This document shows positions 1 through 8,084 of a DNA stretch of 64,000 nucleotides, in pieces. The notes beneath the pieces were generated by a model. It was not told where the DNA came from and ran no database searches. It saw nothing but the letters and a program-made list of their open reading frames with translations. Both the position numbers and the translations under genes were made by a program. Within the stretch, counting starts at the first letter, position 1. The number at the start of each line of letters is the position of its first letter. Source of the DNA: Arthrobacter_H sp030452125 (lineage in GTDB: Bacteria; Actinomycetota; Actinomycetes; Actinomycetales; Micrococcaceae); the NCBI GenBank assembly GCA_052379645.1, contig JBQSYU010000002.1; one strand, 5' to 3'.

Positions 1-1899
1 GTGATGTTCATCGTGGGCATCATCTTCGGGACCCGGGACGTGCCGTTGCCGTTGCTGCGCGGGCTGGTCCTGGTCATGGCGCTGGTCTGCTGGTTGGCCT
101 GGCGCCGGCAGGTGGATCGTGCCGCGGGGCTGGACCAGCCGGCAGGGCACGACGGCGGCTCCGGCTCCACCATCCGGCCGGGTCTGCGTCGGATCGGCTC
201 CGGGGCCGTGGTCCTGATGGTCGCCGGTGGGCTGACGGCCATCGCCTCCCCGGCGTTGGACGGCGGGCCATCCCGACAGGTACTGCGCGACGCCGTCGTC
301 CCCCCGGTGGACCTGTATGACTACCCGAGCCCGTTGATGAGCTTCCGCAACTATGCCAAGGACAATGCCGACGAACCGCTGCTTTCGGTGACCGGGCTGC
401 CCGAGGGCCAACGGGTCAGGTTGGCGGCGCTGGACAGCTACGACGGCATGGTGTTCGACGTCGATCCGCGCTCGGGCGGGAACTTCACCCCCGTCGGGGA
501 CGTCGGGCAGGTCAATTCCTCCGCCGCCGAGGACCCGTTGCGGTCCCGCGGGTCACTGGACATCACCATCGAGGGATACCACGGGGTCTGGCTGCCTGCC
601 GGCGGCAAGCTCCTGGGCCTGGACGTGGCCGGGGAACGCTCCGAGGAACTGGCCCGTTCGCTGTTCTACAACGACGACGCCGAAACCGCGCTGTCGACCA
701 CCGGTCTGCGCACCGGGGATTCCTATACGGCGGCGGTGGAGTACCCGGTGCAGATCGATAGGAAGAAGCTGCAGGACTACGGACTCTCCGACGTGACGAT
801 GCCCAAGCTGGCCAATGTCCCGCAGGTCGTTTCGGGCAAGGCCGCGGAGATGGCCGGGGACGAAAAGACCGGGGTGGAACGTGCCGCGGCGATGGAGGGG
901 ATCCTGCATGAGACGGGATACTTCTCCAACGGCAAGGAAAACGAGGTACCCAGCCTCTCGGGCCACGGGGCGGCGCGGATCGCCTCCTTGCTCGATGCCG
1001 ACTCGATGATCGGCGACGACGAACAATACGCGGCGGCCATGGCCCTGATGGCCCGGGACCAGGGCATGCCGGCCCGGGTGGTGATGGGGTTCTACCCGGA
1101 GAAGTACGATCCGGCGGGCACCGTGCAGATCAAGGGCGAGGACGTCCACGCCTGGGTGGAGATCGAGTTCGAGAATGTCGGGTGGGTGGCGTTCACCCCC
1201 ACCCCGGACAAGGACAAGGAACCGACCCCGCCGCAGCAGGAACCCCAATCGGTTCCGCAACCCCAGGTGCTCCAGCCGCCCCCACCGCCGCAGGACAAGG
1301 CGAAGCTTCCCCCCGAGACGGCTCCCGATCCGCAGGACGCGGACGATTCCAACGAGGAGTTCTGGGCCTTCTGGGGTCCGATCCTCACGGTCACGTTGAG
1401 CATCGTGATCCCCCTGTTCATCCTGATGCTTCCGTTGCTGGTGGTGGCCTTCCTGAAGCTGCGCCGGCGCAAACGCCGGTTCGGAACCGGTGGGCCGGGA
1501 AACCGGTTGAGCGGTGGCTGGAACGAGGTCATTTCCCTGGCCACGGACCTGGGGGCCCGCCCCGAGTCCTCGGGCACCCGCCGGGAGAACGCCAGGGCGT
1601 TGGGCCGAGGCTTCCCCGGCACGACGGAGACCACCACCGAATTGGCCCACCGGGCCGATGCCGCGGTCTTCGGATCCGCGGTGCCCACCGAGGCCCAGAT
1701 CGTCGATTACTGGAACCTGGTCGATGAGCAACTTGCCGGCATGAGTTCCTCGGTAGGATTCTGGGGGCGCATGAGAGGCAAGTACTCCCCGCGATCACTG
1801 GTCCTCGATGCCACGGCCCGCATCAACGCCCGCCGGGCCCAACGCGGGTCAGGGCAGCAAGATATCCGTACAGTAGAAACCCCCGAGGAAAAGGAGTAG
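1..1899 (+). CDS. Transglutaminase-like (TgpA/DUF3488-type) membrane protein, 5' partial, catalytically degenerate
   Basis: Membrane protein with an extracytoplasmic transglutaminase-like domain. The frame is open from base 1 and only two N-terminal membrane segments are visible (residues ~19-35 and ~69-83). The family normally has more, so the true start probably lies upstream. The transglutaminase core spans ~290-410, followed by a Pro/Gln-rich linker (~403-440), a membrane segment (~459-486) and a basic cytoplasmic tail to residue 632. The family pattern G-x-C-E-Q-(F/Y)-A is here G338-D-D340-E-Q-Y-A, so the nucleophilic Cys is Asp. His383 (DVHAW) is kept. The usual D-P-T-P after the last strand reads T399-P-T-P, so the acidic residue is also lost. 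This looks like a pseudoenzyme. It is first in a row of phospho-signalling genes, 3 bp before the RDD-FHA gene. Family assignment is firm; the role is unknown. Confidence 0.8.
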   Translation: MMFIVGIIFGTRDVPLPLLRGLVLVMALVCWLAWRRQVDRAAGLDQPAGHDGGSGSTIRPGLRRIGSGAVVLMVAGGLTAIASPALDGGPSRQVLRDAVVPPVDLYDYPSPLMSFRNYAKDNADEPLLSVTGLPEGQRVRLAALDSYDGMVFDVDPRSGGNFTPVGDVGQVNSSAAEDPLRSRGSLDITIEGYHGVWLPAGGKLLGLDVAGERSEELARSLFYNDDAETALSTTGLRTGDSYTAAVEYPVQIDRKKLQDYGLSDVTMPKLANVPQVVSGKAAEMAGDEKTGVERAAAMEGILHETGYFSNGKENEVPSLSGHGAARIASLLDADSMIGDDEQYAAAMALMARDQGMPARVVMGFYPEKYDPAGTVQIKGEDVHAWVEIEFENVGWVAFTPTPDKDKEPTPPQQEPQSVPQPQVLQPPPPPQDKAKLPPETAPDPQDADDSNEEFWAFWGPILTVTLSIVIPLFILMLPLLVVAFLKLRRRKRRFGTGGPGNRLSGGWNEVISLATDLGARPESSGTRRENARALGRGFPGTTETTTELAHRADAAVFGSAVPTEAQIVDYWNLVDEQLAGMSSSVGFWGRMRGKYSPRSLVLDATARINARRAQRGSGQQDIRTVETPEEKE

Positions 1900-1902
1900 C
1901 CG

Positions 1903-3108
1903 GTGGCCCAGAACCTGAACCTGGCCAACGCCGTGGCCGCGAAACGACTGGTTGCCGGTCTGCTGGACATCGTTCCGGTGCTCCTGGCGATGATGATCTA
2001 CTTCAGCGCCACCTCCTCCACGTTCAGTGGGGCCGGCTACCTCAGCACCGGCGAGCTCCTCGCCGAGACGGCCACCGTCTCGATGGTCCTGACCGTCTTC
2101 GTCCTGGCCTACGCGGTGGTCCTCTGGGGCTGGGAAGCGGGCACGGGCAAGACCCCTGGCAACCTGGCACTGGGCCTGCGCACCGCCGACGAGGACGGTT
2201 TCGCCCCCGGCTGGGGCAAGGTCTTCATTCGCCGTGCCCTGGTGTGGATCTCCGGGATCGTCCCCGTGGTGGGCCCGATCATCATGCTGCTCTCCAACCT
2301 CTGGGATCCGAACCACCAGCGCCAGGGCTGGCACGACAAGGCCGCCCACACCCTGGTGGTCGACGTGAACCAGGGGCGCAACCCGTTGCTGACCGGTGGC
2401 CTCTTCGGCCCCTCGGCCTTCGCCCCCGGAGGAGTCACCGCCCCCGGCCAGCCCGGACATCCCGACTACGGTTCCGGCCAGGCGGAGTGGCCGGCCCTGG
2501 CCCAGGAGACGGCCGGTGGCCCGATCACCGGGGTCCCCGGAATGAACCCGCAGCCATCGGGGGCGGCTTCCGCCGCCGCGGCCGGTCCGCCCGGGCCCCG
2601 CGCCCCGATGCCGGCCCCCGCTGCTGCCCCACCGGCAGCCGTTCCGGCAGCACCGCCCGCCGCCGCCCCGCCGGCCCCCGAACCAGTGGCCCCGGCCGCG
2701 GGTGGGGAACCCGTCGGTGTGGATGAGGACGAGGCCGAGTACACCCAACTGCGGTCGGCGGCCGTGGCCCAGGCGGTCCACGGGGCCCGCCTGCGCTTCG
2801 ACGACGGCCAGATCATGGTGCTGGAATCCACGGCACTGGTCGGCCGCAACCCCGCAGCCCAGGACGGGGAGGACGTCGCCGAACTGTTCAACTACGCGGA
2901 TATGGGCCGTTCGGTCTCCAAAACGCATTTGCATCTGGCCGCCGATAGTTCGGGGCTCTGGGTGACGGACCGCAACTCGACCAACGGCTCGGGCATCACC
3001 GGGACGGACGGAATCCGGAAGCCCCTGGCTGCCGGCCAGTCCCAGCATGCCGAGTATGGTGAAACCGTGTACTTCGGCGACCGTTATTTCGTAGTGAGCC
3101 CCGCATGA
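1903..3108 (+). CDS. RDD membrane domain fused to a C-terminal FHA domain
   Basis: Integral membrane protein that can bind phosphothreonine peptides on its cytoplasmic side. The RDD domain has its diagnostic Arg15 and Asp22 and three hydrophobic segments (~16-38, ~63-82, ~112-133). A long Ala/Pro linker (~205-270) leads to an FHA domain (~290-401) with the canonical residues G314-R315, S339, H342 and N361-G362, so phospho-binding should be intact. The GTG start follows an AGGAG ribosome-binding site. The stop overlaps the PP2C start by 4 bases (ATGA). In context it is probably a membrane docking site for proteins phosphorylated by the kinase encoded downstream; that role is inferred. Confidence 0.9.
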   Translation: MAQNLNLANAVAAKRLVAGLLDIVPVLLAMMIYFSATSSTFSGAGYLSTGELLAETATVSMVLTVFVLAYAVVLWGWEAGTGKTPGNLALGLRTADEDGFAPGWGKVFIRRALVWISGIVPVVGPIIMLLSNLWDPNHQRQGWHDKAAHTLVVDVNQGRNPLLTGGLFGPSAFAPGGVTAPGQPGHPDYGSGQAEWPALAQETAGGPITGVPGMNPQPSGAASAAAAGPPGPRAPMPAPAAAPPAAVPAAPPAAAPPAPEPVAPAAGGEPVGVDEDEAEYTQLRSAAVAQAVHGARLRFDDGQIMVLESTALVGRNPAAQDGEDVAELFNYADMGRSVSKTHLHLAADSSGLWVTDRNSTNGSGITGTDGIRKPLAAGQSQHAEYGETVYFGDRYFVVSPA

Positions 3109-3941
3109 GCGGGGCGGTTCCCCGACCCTCCGACGGCCAGGTGGCCTTGGAGGTCGGGTTGGCCAGTGATCGTGGACTGCGTCGTCCGCTCAACGAGGAC
3201 TCCGTGCTGGCCGAACGGCACCTTTTCGCGGTGGCCGACGGCATGGGCGGGCACGAGGCGGGAGAGGTGGCCAGTAGCATCTGCGTGGCCACCTTCGCGC
3301 AAGGGCAGGAGGCTGCAGGTGACTGGCTGACGCCGGAGGATCTGCAGCAGTTCATGGTCTCGGCCGATCTGGCGATCCGTGAGGCGGCAGCATCGCGTGC
3401 CGGCACCACGGTGACCGGGGCCGCCCTGGTCCGCCAGGGGGAAGCGGTGTATTGGTTGGTCTTCAACGTCGGGGACTCGCGGACTTATCTGCTCTCCGGC
3501 GACCAGTTCCGCCAGGTGACCGTGGACCACTCCGAGGTCCAGGAAATGGTTGACCGGGGGGAGATCACCGCCCAGGAGGCACTGACTCATCCCCGCCGCA
3601 ACGTCATCACCCGGGCGTTGGGTACCGGGGAGGACAGCGAAGCCGATTTCTGGATGCTCCCGGCCCGGCCCGGGGACCGGCTCCTGATCTGTTCGGACGG
3701 GCTCACGAACGAAGTCGGTGACGGGGCGATCCGCGATGTGCTGCTGGCCCGGACGCCGGCCCAGATCGCCGTCGATGACCTGTTGCAGGCAGCGCTGCGC
3801 TCCGGCGGCCGGGACAACATCTCCTTGGTCATCGTCGATGTGGAACTCGAACACGACGACGACGAGTTCACCGATACCGCACCGCGGGACGCGATCGAAA
3901 GCGACCACACCCAACCGCGCCCGGAGGATGAGGGGCAATGA
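3105..3941 (+). CDS. PP2C-family Ser/Thr protein phosphatase
   Basis: Metal-dependent protein phosphatase of the PPM/PP2C (PstP) family, 278 residues with no membrane anchor. The metal-binding motifs are all present: N30-E31-D32, the D45-G-M-G-G-H loop, the G-T-T strand, N-V-G-D-S-R, S-D198-G and G-R-D237-N. The catalytic core is therefore expected to be active. It would remove phosphates placed by the operon's Ser/Thr kinase and so act as the eraser of the circuit. Start and stop both overlap neighbours by 4 bases (ATGA), which points to coupled translation. Unlike mycobacterial PstP it has no C-terminal membrane segment. Confidence 0.95.
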   Translation: MSGAVPRPSDGQVALEVGLASDRGLRRPLNEDSVLAERHLFAVADGMGGHEAGEVASSICVATFAQGQEAAGDWLTPEDLQQFMVSADLAIREAAASRAGTTVTGAALVRQGEAVYWLVFNVGDSRTYLLSGDQFRQVTVDHSEVQEMVDRGEITAQEALTHPRRNVITRALGTGEDSEADFWMLPARPGDRLLICSDGLTNEVGDGAIRDVLLARTPAQIAVDDLLQAALRSGGRDNISLVIVDVELEHDDDEFTDTAPRDAIESDHTQPRPEDEGQ

Positions 3942-5614
3942 GCATGCGGATCACCTACATCCCCGGCCCCTGGTGGGCGCTGGTGCGGGGTGGCCATCTG
4001 GTACTGCTGCCCGAAGACACCGACCCGGAACACCTCGACCACCTCTGGCAGGCACTCGAGGGCACGCCCGGGGTGGAATCCCTGCTGTCGGCGGTGCTCT
4101 CGGCCCGGGGGTTGGCCCTGACGGGGATGGCCCCGTTCGGGATCATCAGCCTGGAAAACGATGTGCATACGATCCTGCGCGGCCCGGTCTCGATGGCTGC
4201 CGAAGGCCGTGAACTGAGCACCCATGTCAATGGTCTCGGCGTCACCACCTGGATGGAACGTCGCATCCCGAACCAGGAGAGCCTCAGCCTGGCCCTCGAT
4301 GACGTACTGCGCCAGAACGACGGCGACGAACTGCATTGGGTGCCGATCGTGGAGGGAATCGTCCCCTTCGGTCGCCTGCAGGTCGAACTCCCCACCGATG
4401 CCCCGGGAAACATCGAGCCGCTCTCGGCCCCGGAACAGGACGAGAGGCCAGGGGAACCAACCGAAACCGGGCCCGCGATCGAGGCCGCTGCCGCCCCCGC
4501 GGACGATGACCAGGCCGATCCGGAGACCGCAGCAGCGGTGGAACCCAGTGCCGCTGCGGAAACTGAACCAGCCGCGGAACCCGAAGCCGAGCAGGACCCC
4601 GAGGCGGAGGCGGATACGATCGGTGCGTCGGAGCCGGCGGACCCGCAGGAGCGGGGCGCCGACGCTGCGGAGGAGGTCGTCTCGGCCGAGGAGGCCGACG
4701 AAACGAACACCGTCCTGTCCCCGGCCGCCCGCGAAGAGGCCTCCGAGGAACCGGTCGCCGAAGCAACCCCGGAGGGACCGGTGACCGCGGAACCGGAATC
4801 CGAGGAGCGGGTATCAGATGACACCATCGCCGGTCCCCATTCAGACGAGGACCAACCGGATCCCGAAGCACTCATCGACGCCGTCCCCTGGCTGGCAGCG
4901 GCACGGGCCCAAGCCCGCCCCGAAGCCACCGAAACCCAGGAATCCGACGAACCCGAGGCCGGCGCCGATGACCTGCCGACCATCACCTCGGCACCCGGCC
5001 GCACGGAAACCCCTGCGCCGCCCGCTGCCGATGAAGAGGCGACCGCGGCACCTTCCTGGGGCGACCACGACGGCAACACGGTGATGCGCGGGGACCTGCC
5101 CACCGAGGCGATCCCGGCGACGCCCCGGGGCCCGGCCACGGAACAACCGGCGACCGGACCGCTGGTCCTGGGACGGCTCTGCTCCGCAGGGCATGCGAAC
5201 CCGCCCACCTCTTCAACCTGCGGAGTCTGCGACGGCCCGTTGGGGGATGACCCCACCGATGTGGCCCGGCCCTCGCTGGGCCGGATGGTCATCTCCGACG
5301 GCGATGTCGTCGAGCTGGACCGTCCCGCCGTCGTCGGTCGCCAGCCGACCATCACCCGTTCGGTGAGCGAATCCATGCCGCGGGTCGTGCACGTGAAAAG
5401 CCCCAGCGGGGACATCTCCCGGTCCCATCTGGAAGTCCGGCTCGAGGGATGGCACGTCATGCTGGTGGACCTCAAGGCCACCAACGGCACCTTGCTGGTG
5501 CGCCAGGGCATGCCCCCGCGCCGACTCGGTCAGGGGGAACAGCTGATGCTGCTCGACGGGGACATCGCCGATTTGGGGGACGGGGTCTCATTGCGCTTCG
5601 AGGGCCTGCTGTGA
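3938..5614 (+). CDS. FHA-domain protein with an acidic linker and a Cys-rich ribbon
   Basis: Cytoplasmic 558-residue protein. The first ~155 residues form a globular domain I do not recognise. A low-complexity Glu/Ala/Pro/Asp linker (~160-410) follows. Next is a small ribbon with C415, H419, C428 and C431, probably zinc-binding. The C-terminus is a canonical FHA domain (~445-558) with G467-R468, S494-R-S-H497 and T515-N516-G517. The phosphothreonine-binding residues are intact. It lies between the phosphatase and kinase genes and overlaps both by 4 bases. It is probably an adaptor that recruits phosphorylated partners; the partner is unknown. Confidence 0.85.
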   Translation: MSMRITYIPGPWWALVRGGHLVLLPEDTDPEHLDHLWQALEGTPGVESLLSAVLSARGLALTGMAPFGIISLENDVHTILRGPVSMAAEGRELSTHVNGLGVTTWMERRIPNQESLSLALDDVLRQNDGDELHWVPIVEGIVPFGRLQVELPTDAPGNIEPLSAPEQDERPGEPTETGPAIEAAAAPADDDQADPETAAAVEPSAAAETEPAAEPEAEQDPEAEADTIGASEPADPQERGADAAEEVVSAEEADETNTVLSPAAREEASEEPVAEATPEGPVTAEPESEERVSDDTIAGPHSDEDQPDPEALIDAVPWLAAARAQARPEATETQESDEPEAGADDLPTITSAPGRTETPAPPAADEEATAAPSWGDHDGNTVMRGDLPTEAIPATPRGPATEQPATGPLVLGRLCSAGHANPPTSSTCGVCDGPLGDDPTDVARPSLGRMVISDGDVVELDRPAVVGRQPTITRSVSESMPRVVHVKSPSGDISRSHLEVRLEGWHVMLVDLKATNGTLLVRQGMPPRRLGQGEQLMLLDGDIADLGDGVSLRFEGLL

Positions 5615-7272
5615 GCGGGAAGCGTCCGCCGGCGCCCCCACCGTCGATCGAGGGCTTCGAATACCTGAACCTTCTGGGATCCGGTGGGTTCTCGGATGTG
5701 TACCTCTACCAGCAGGACCGGCCGCGCCGGAAGGTGGCCGTGAAGGTCCTGCTGTCGGACCTGAAGACCGAAAGTGCCCGCAAACGCTTCGAATCCGAAG
5801 CCAACCTGATGGCCCAACTGTCGTCACACCCCTACATCGTGACGATCTTCGAAGCCGATATCACCGCCGAAGGCCATTCGTATCTGGCCATGGAGTATTG
5901 CTCCCGACCGAGCCTGGACGTCCGCTACCGGCGAGCCCGGCTCGGCGTCGACGAGGTCCTGTCGCTGGCCATCCAGGTCGCTTCGGCCGTGGAGACCGCG
6001 CACCGTGCCGGCATCGTCCACCGTGACATCAAACCCGCGAACATCCTGGTCACCGACTACAACCGGCCGGCCCTGACCGATTTCGGTATTTCCGGAACCA
6101 CCGATGCGCTGGACGATGAAGCCGGATTATCGATTCCCTGGTCACCGCCGGAGGCCTTTGCCGGAGGCTCGCCCAACGGCGTGCGCATGGACGTCTGGTC
6201 CCTCGGGGCGACGATCTACACGCTGCTGGCCGGCCGTTCACCCTTCGTGCGGTCGGGGGCCGATAACTCCCAGCGTGAACTCATCTCGCGGATCACCACC
6301 GCCCCGTTGGCCTCGCTGAACCGTCCGGATGTGCCCCCGACCCTGGAACAGACGCTGGCCACCAGCATGGCCAAGAGCCCCGGGGCCCGTTTTGAATCCG
6401 TCCATGACCTGGCCCTGGCCTTGCAACGGGTGCAGGCCGAACTCGGCCTGTCGGTGACCGCCTTCGAAGTGATGGAGGAGCCGGTTCCCCGGGAAGAGCC
6501 CGGAGAGGACGACGGCGGTGAAGCGACCCGGGTCCGGCAGGTGGTCTCCATCGACCCCGATGCCGGGGCCCCGACGCCGGGGCCCTCCTCGCCCATCACG
6601 GATCCACCGGCAGTGGATCCGGCGGCCGCCGAGGACGCAACGATCATGCGCGGTCGGCTGCCGGACGGTTCGCTGGCCGGATCGCGGCAACGGCAGGGAT
6701 CCCACCCCGGGGTGGGGTCCGCGCCCGGTTCCTCTGGCGGGCGGGCCCGGAACCCGCAGGATTCCGTTCCCGGGGAAGGGCCCGACGCCGGCGGGTGGGT
6801 TCCCGCGGTCCCGCCGACCCCGGTGGCCGGAGCACGGGTGGAACAACGGTTCCCGACCGGCTTGGTGGCCGGACTCGGAGCCGTTCTGGCGATGGTCATC
6901 GCGGGGATCTTCGTGGTGAATGCGTTGAACCGGGGCAGCGAGGACCAGGAGGTCTCCTCGGGGGTGTCCCTGAGCAAGGAACCGGCAGACCCGTTGCTGG
7001 GGCAGGAGGGCAAGGTTCCGCAGGTCGGGGACTTCGCGGCGAAGAAGGCCGGTTCGAAGATCACGTTCACGTGGAAGAACCCGGAGGCCAAGAAGGGCGA
7101 TGTCTTCTATTGGGCGCCGGTGACGGCCACCGAGCAAGGAGAGAACCGGAAGGCCGAGGAACCCACCGCGACCACCGAGGAAGCCCAGGGGGAGCCCACG
7201 TGCATCCAAGTGGTGCTGGTGCGATCGACGGGGAAGTCCTCGGACCCCAGCAGATATTGTTCGGACGGCTAG
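5611..7272 (+). CDS. Membrane Ser/Thr protein kinase with extracellular Fn3-like sensor
   Basis: Hanks-type kinase (PknB/StkP group). The GTG at 5611 is chosen because it makes a 4-base overlap with the preceding stop and keeps a short lead-in to the kinase fold; a longer frame exists upstream but lies inside the FHA gene. The kinase domain (~15-285) has G23-S-G-G-F, K45, H137-R-D139-I-K-P-x-N and D157-F-G, all intact. The segment after DFG reads S-P-P-E rather than A-P-E. A Pro/Gly/Ser-rich juxtamembrane region, one membrane segment (~416-438) and a ~115-residue extracellular domain follow. That domain has a short fibronectin-III-like strand pattern and two Cys near the C-terminus. No PASTA repeats are present, so the signal is unlikely to be classical PASTA muropeptide sensing. 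Confidence 0.93.
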   Translation: MSGKRPPAPPPSIEGFEYLNLLGSGGFSDVYLYQQDRPRRKVAVKVLLSDLKTESARKRFESEANLMAQLSSHPYIVTIFEADITAEGHSYLAMEYCSRPSLDVRYRRARLGVDEVLSLAIQVASAVETAHRAGIVHRDIKPANILVTDYNRPALTDFGISGTTDALDDEAGLSIPWSPPEAFAGGSPNGVRMDVWSLGATIYTLLAGRSPFVRSGADNSQRELISRITTAPLASLNRPDVPPTLEQTLATSMAKSPGARFESVHDLALALQRVQAELGLSVTAFEVMEEPVPREEPGEDDGGEATRVRQVVSIDPDAGAPTPGPSSPITDPPAVDPAAAEDATIMRGRLPDGSLAGSRQRQGSHPGVGSAPGSSGGRARNPQDSVPGEGPDAGGWVPAVPPTPVAGARVEQRFPTGLVAGLGAVLAMVIAGIFVVNALNRGSEDQEVSSGVSLSKEPADPLLGQEGKVPQVGDFAAKKAGSKITFTWKNPEAKKGDVFYWAPVTATEQGENRKAEEPTATTEEAQGEPTCIQVVLVRSTGKSSDPSRYCSDG

Positions 7273-7327
7273 TCTCGTGGGTGGATGATTGCCGAAAGTT
7301 GATGGACGACCCAGGGGGAAACGACGT

Positions 7328-8029
7328 ATGGCCGAAGTGAACATCGATTTTTGCGGGGAATGGTTCCCGGTCGCTGATGACCAGGTCTTCACCATTGGGC
7401 GCGAAGGCGATCTGGAGGTCGACGACAACCCCTACCTGCACCGGCGCTTCCTCACCGTGGCCTGCTACGACAACATCTGGTGGCTCTCCAACGTCGGTTC
7501 CCGCCTTTCGGCGACCATCGCCGACGCCACCGGTGGACTCCAGGCCTGGGTGGCGCCGGGCGCCCGGATCCCCCTGGTGTTCAGCCAGACCAATGTCGTC
7601 TTCACCGCCGGACCCACGACCTACGAATTCTCGGTCCACCTCACGACGCCGGCCTTCCGCCAGGAATGGAACGCGGACGACGGCGACGGACAGACCACGA
7701 TCGGCCCCGTCGTGCTCACCGAGGCCCAGCGGGCGCTGGTGGTTTCCCTGGCGGAACCGATGCTGCGCCGCGACGGCACCGGGTTGAGTTCCATCCCGAC
7801 CTCGGCCAAGGCAGCGGCCCGGCTGGGGTGGCCGTTGACCAAGTTCAACCGCAAACTCGACAACGTCTGCGACAAGCTGGATAAATCAGGAGTCGCCGGG
7901 CTGCGCGGGGGCGCCGGCAAACTGGCAACCAACCGGCGGGCCCGCCTGGTCGAACATGCCGTCACCTCGCATCTGGTGGTCGCCGCGGATCTGCCGTTGT
8001 TGGACGCAGCCCCTGCCGCCGACGACTAG
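7328..8029 (+). CDS. FHA-like protein with a C-terminal helix-turn-helix-like region
   Basis: A 233-residue cytoplasmic protein, started at ATG 7328 behind an AGGGGG ribosome-binding site; a TTG frame start at 7289 is less likely. Residues ~10-115 look like an FHA fold with a G-R pair near residue 23, a conserved His and an S-N-V-G-S turn, but the phospho-contact Ser is not obvious, so it is a divergent FHA. Residues ~130-195 hold helices typical of a small winged-helix/HTH domain (R-L-G-W-P-L-T-K-F-N-R-K-L). It follows the kinase gene after 55 bp and could be the transcriptional output of the cascade, in the way EmbR works in mycobacteria. That function is inference from domain order and context. 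Confidence 0.65.
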   Translation: MAEVNIDFCGEWFPVADDQVFTIGREGDLEVDDNPYLHRRFLTVACYDNIWWLSNVGSRLSATIADATGGLQAWVAPGARIPLVFSQTNVVFTAGPTTYEFSVHLTTPAFRQEWNADDGDGQTTIGPVVLTEAQRALVVSLAEPMLRRDGTGLSSIPTSAKAAARLGWPLTKFNRKLDNVCDKLDKSGVAGLRGGAGKLATNRRARLVEHAVTSHLVVAADLPLLDAAPAADD

Positions 8030-8071
8030 TCGTCGTTTTCAAGACGGGGCAGAGACTGGCCCGTGCCTTGC

Positions 8072-8077
8072 TAGGGT
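8072..8077 (+). promoter_or_regulatory. -10 hexamer for a leaderless transcript of the S66 peptidase gene
   Basis: TAGGGT lies 7 nt before the ATG at 8085, and no ribosome-binding site is present between them. A transcript started from this -10 would begin at or next to the start codon. No convincing -35 is seen. Confidence 0.5.
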
Positions 8078-8084
8078 CAACCAG

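Noticed and set aside
1849..3048. Long open frame on the - strand opposite the RDD-FHA gene
   Set aside because: Arises from high GC at third positions; Gly/Arg/His-rich, no domain, no ribosome-binding site, and the + strand gene is convincing.
3955..5511. 518-codon frame on the - strand opposite the FHA/ribbon gene
   Set aside because: Ser/Gly/Ala-rich mirror of the acidic linker; no recognisable fold.
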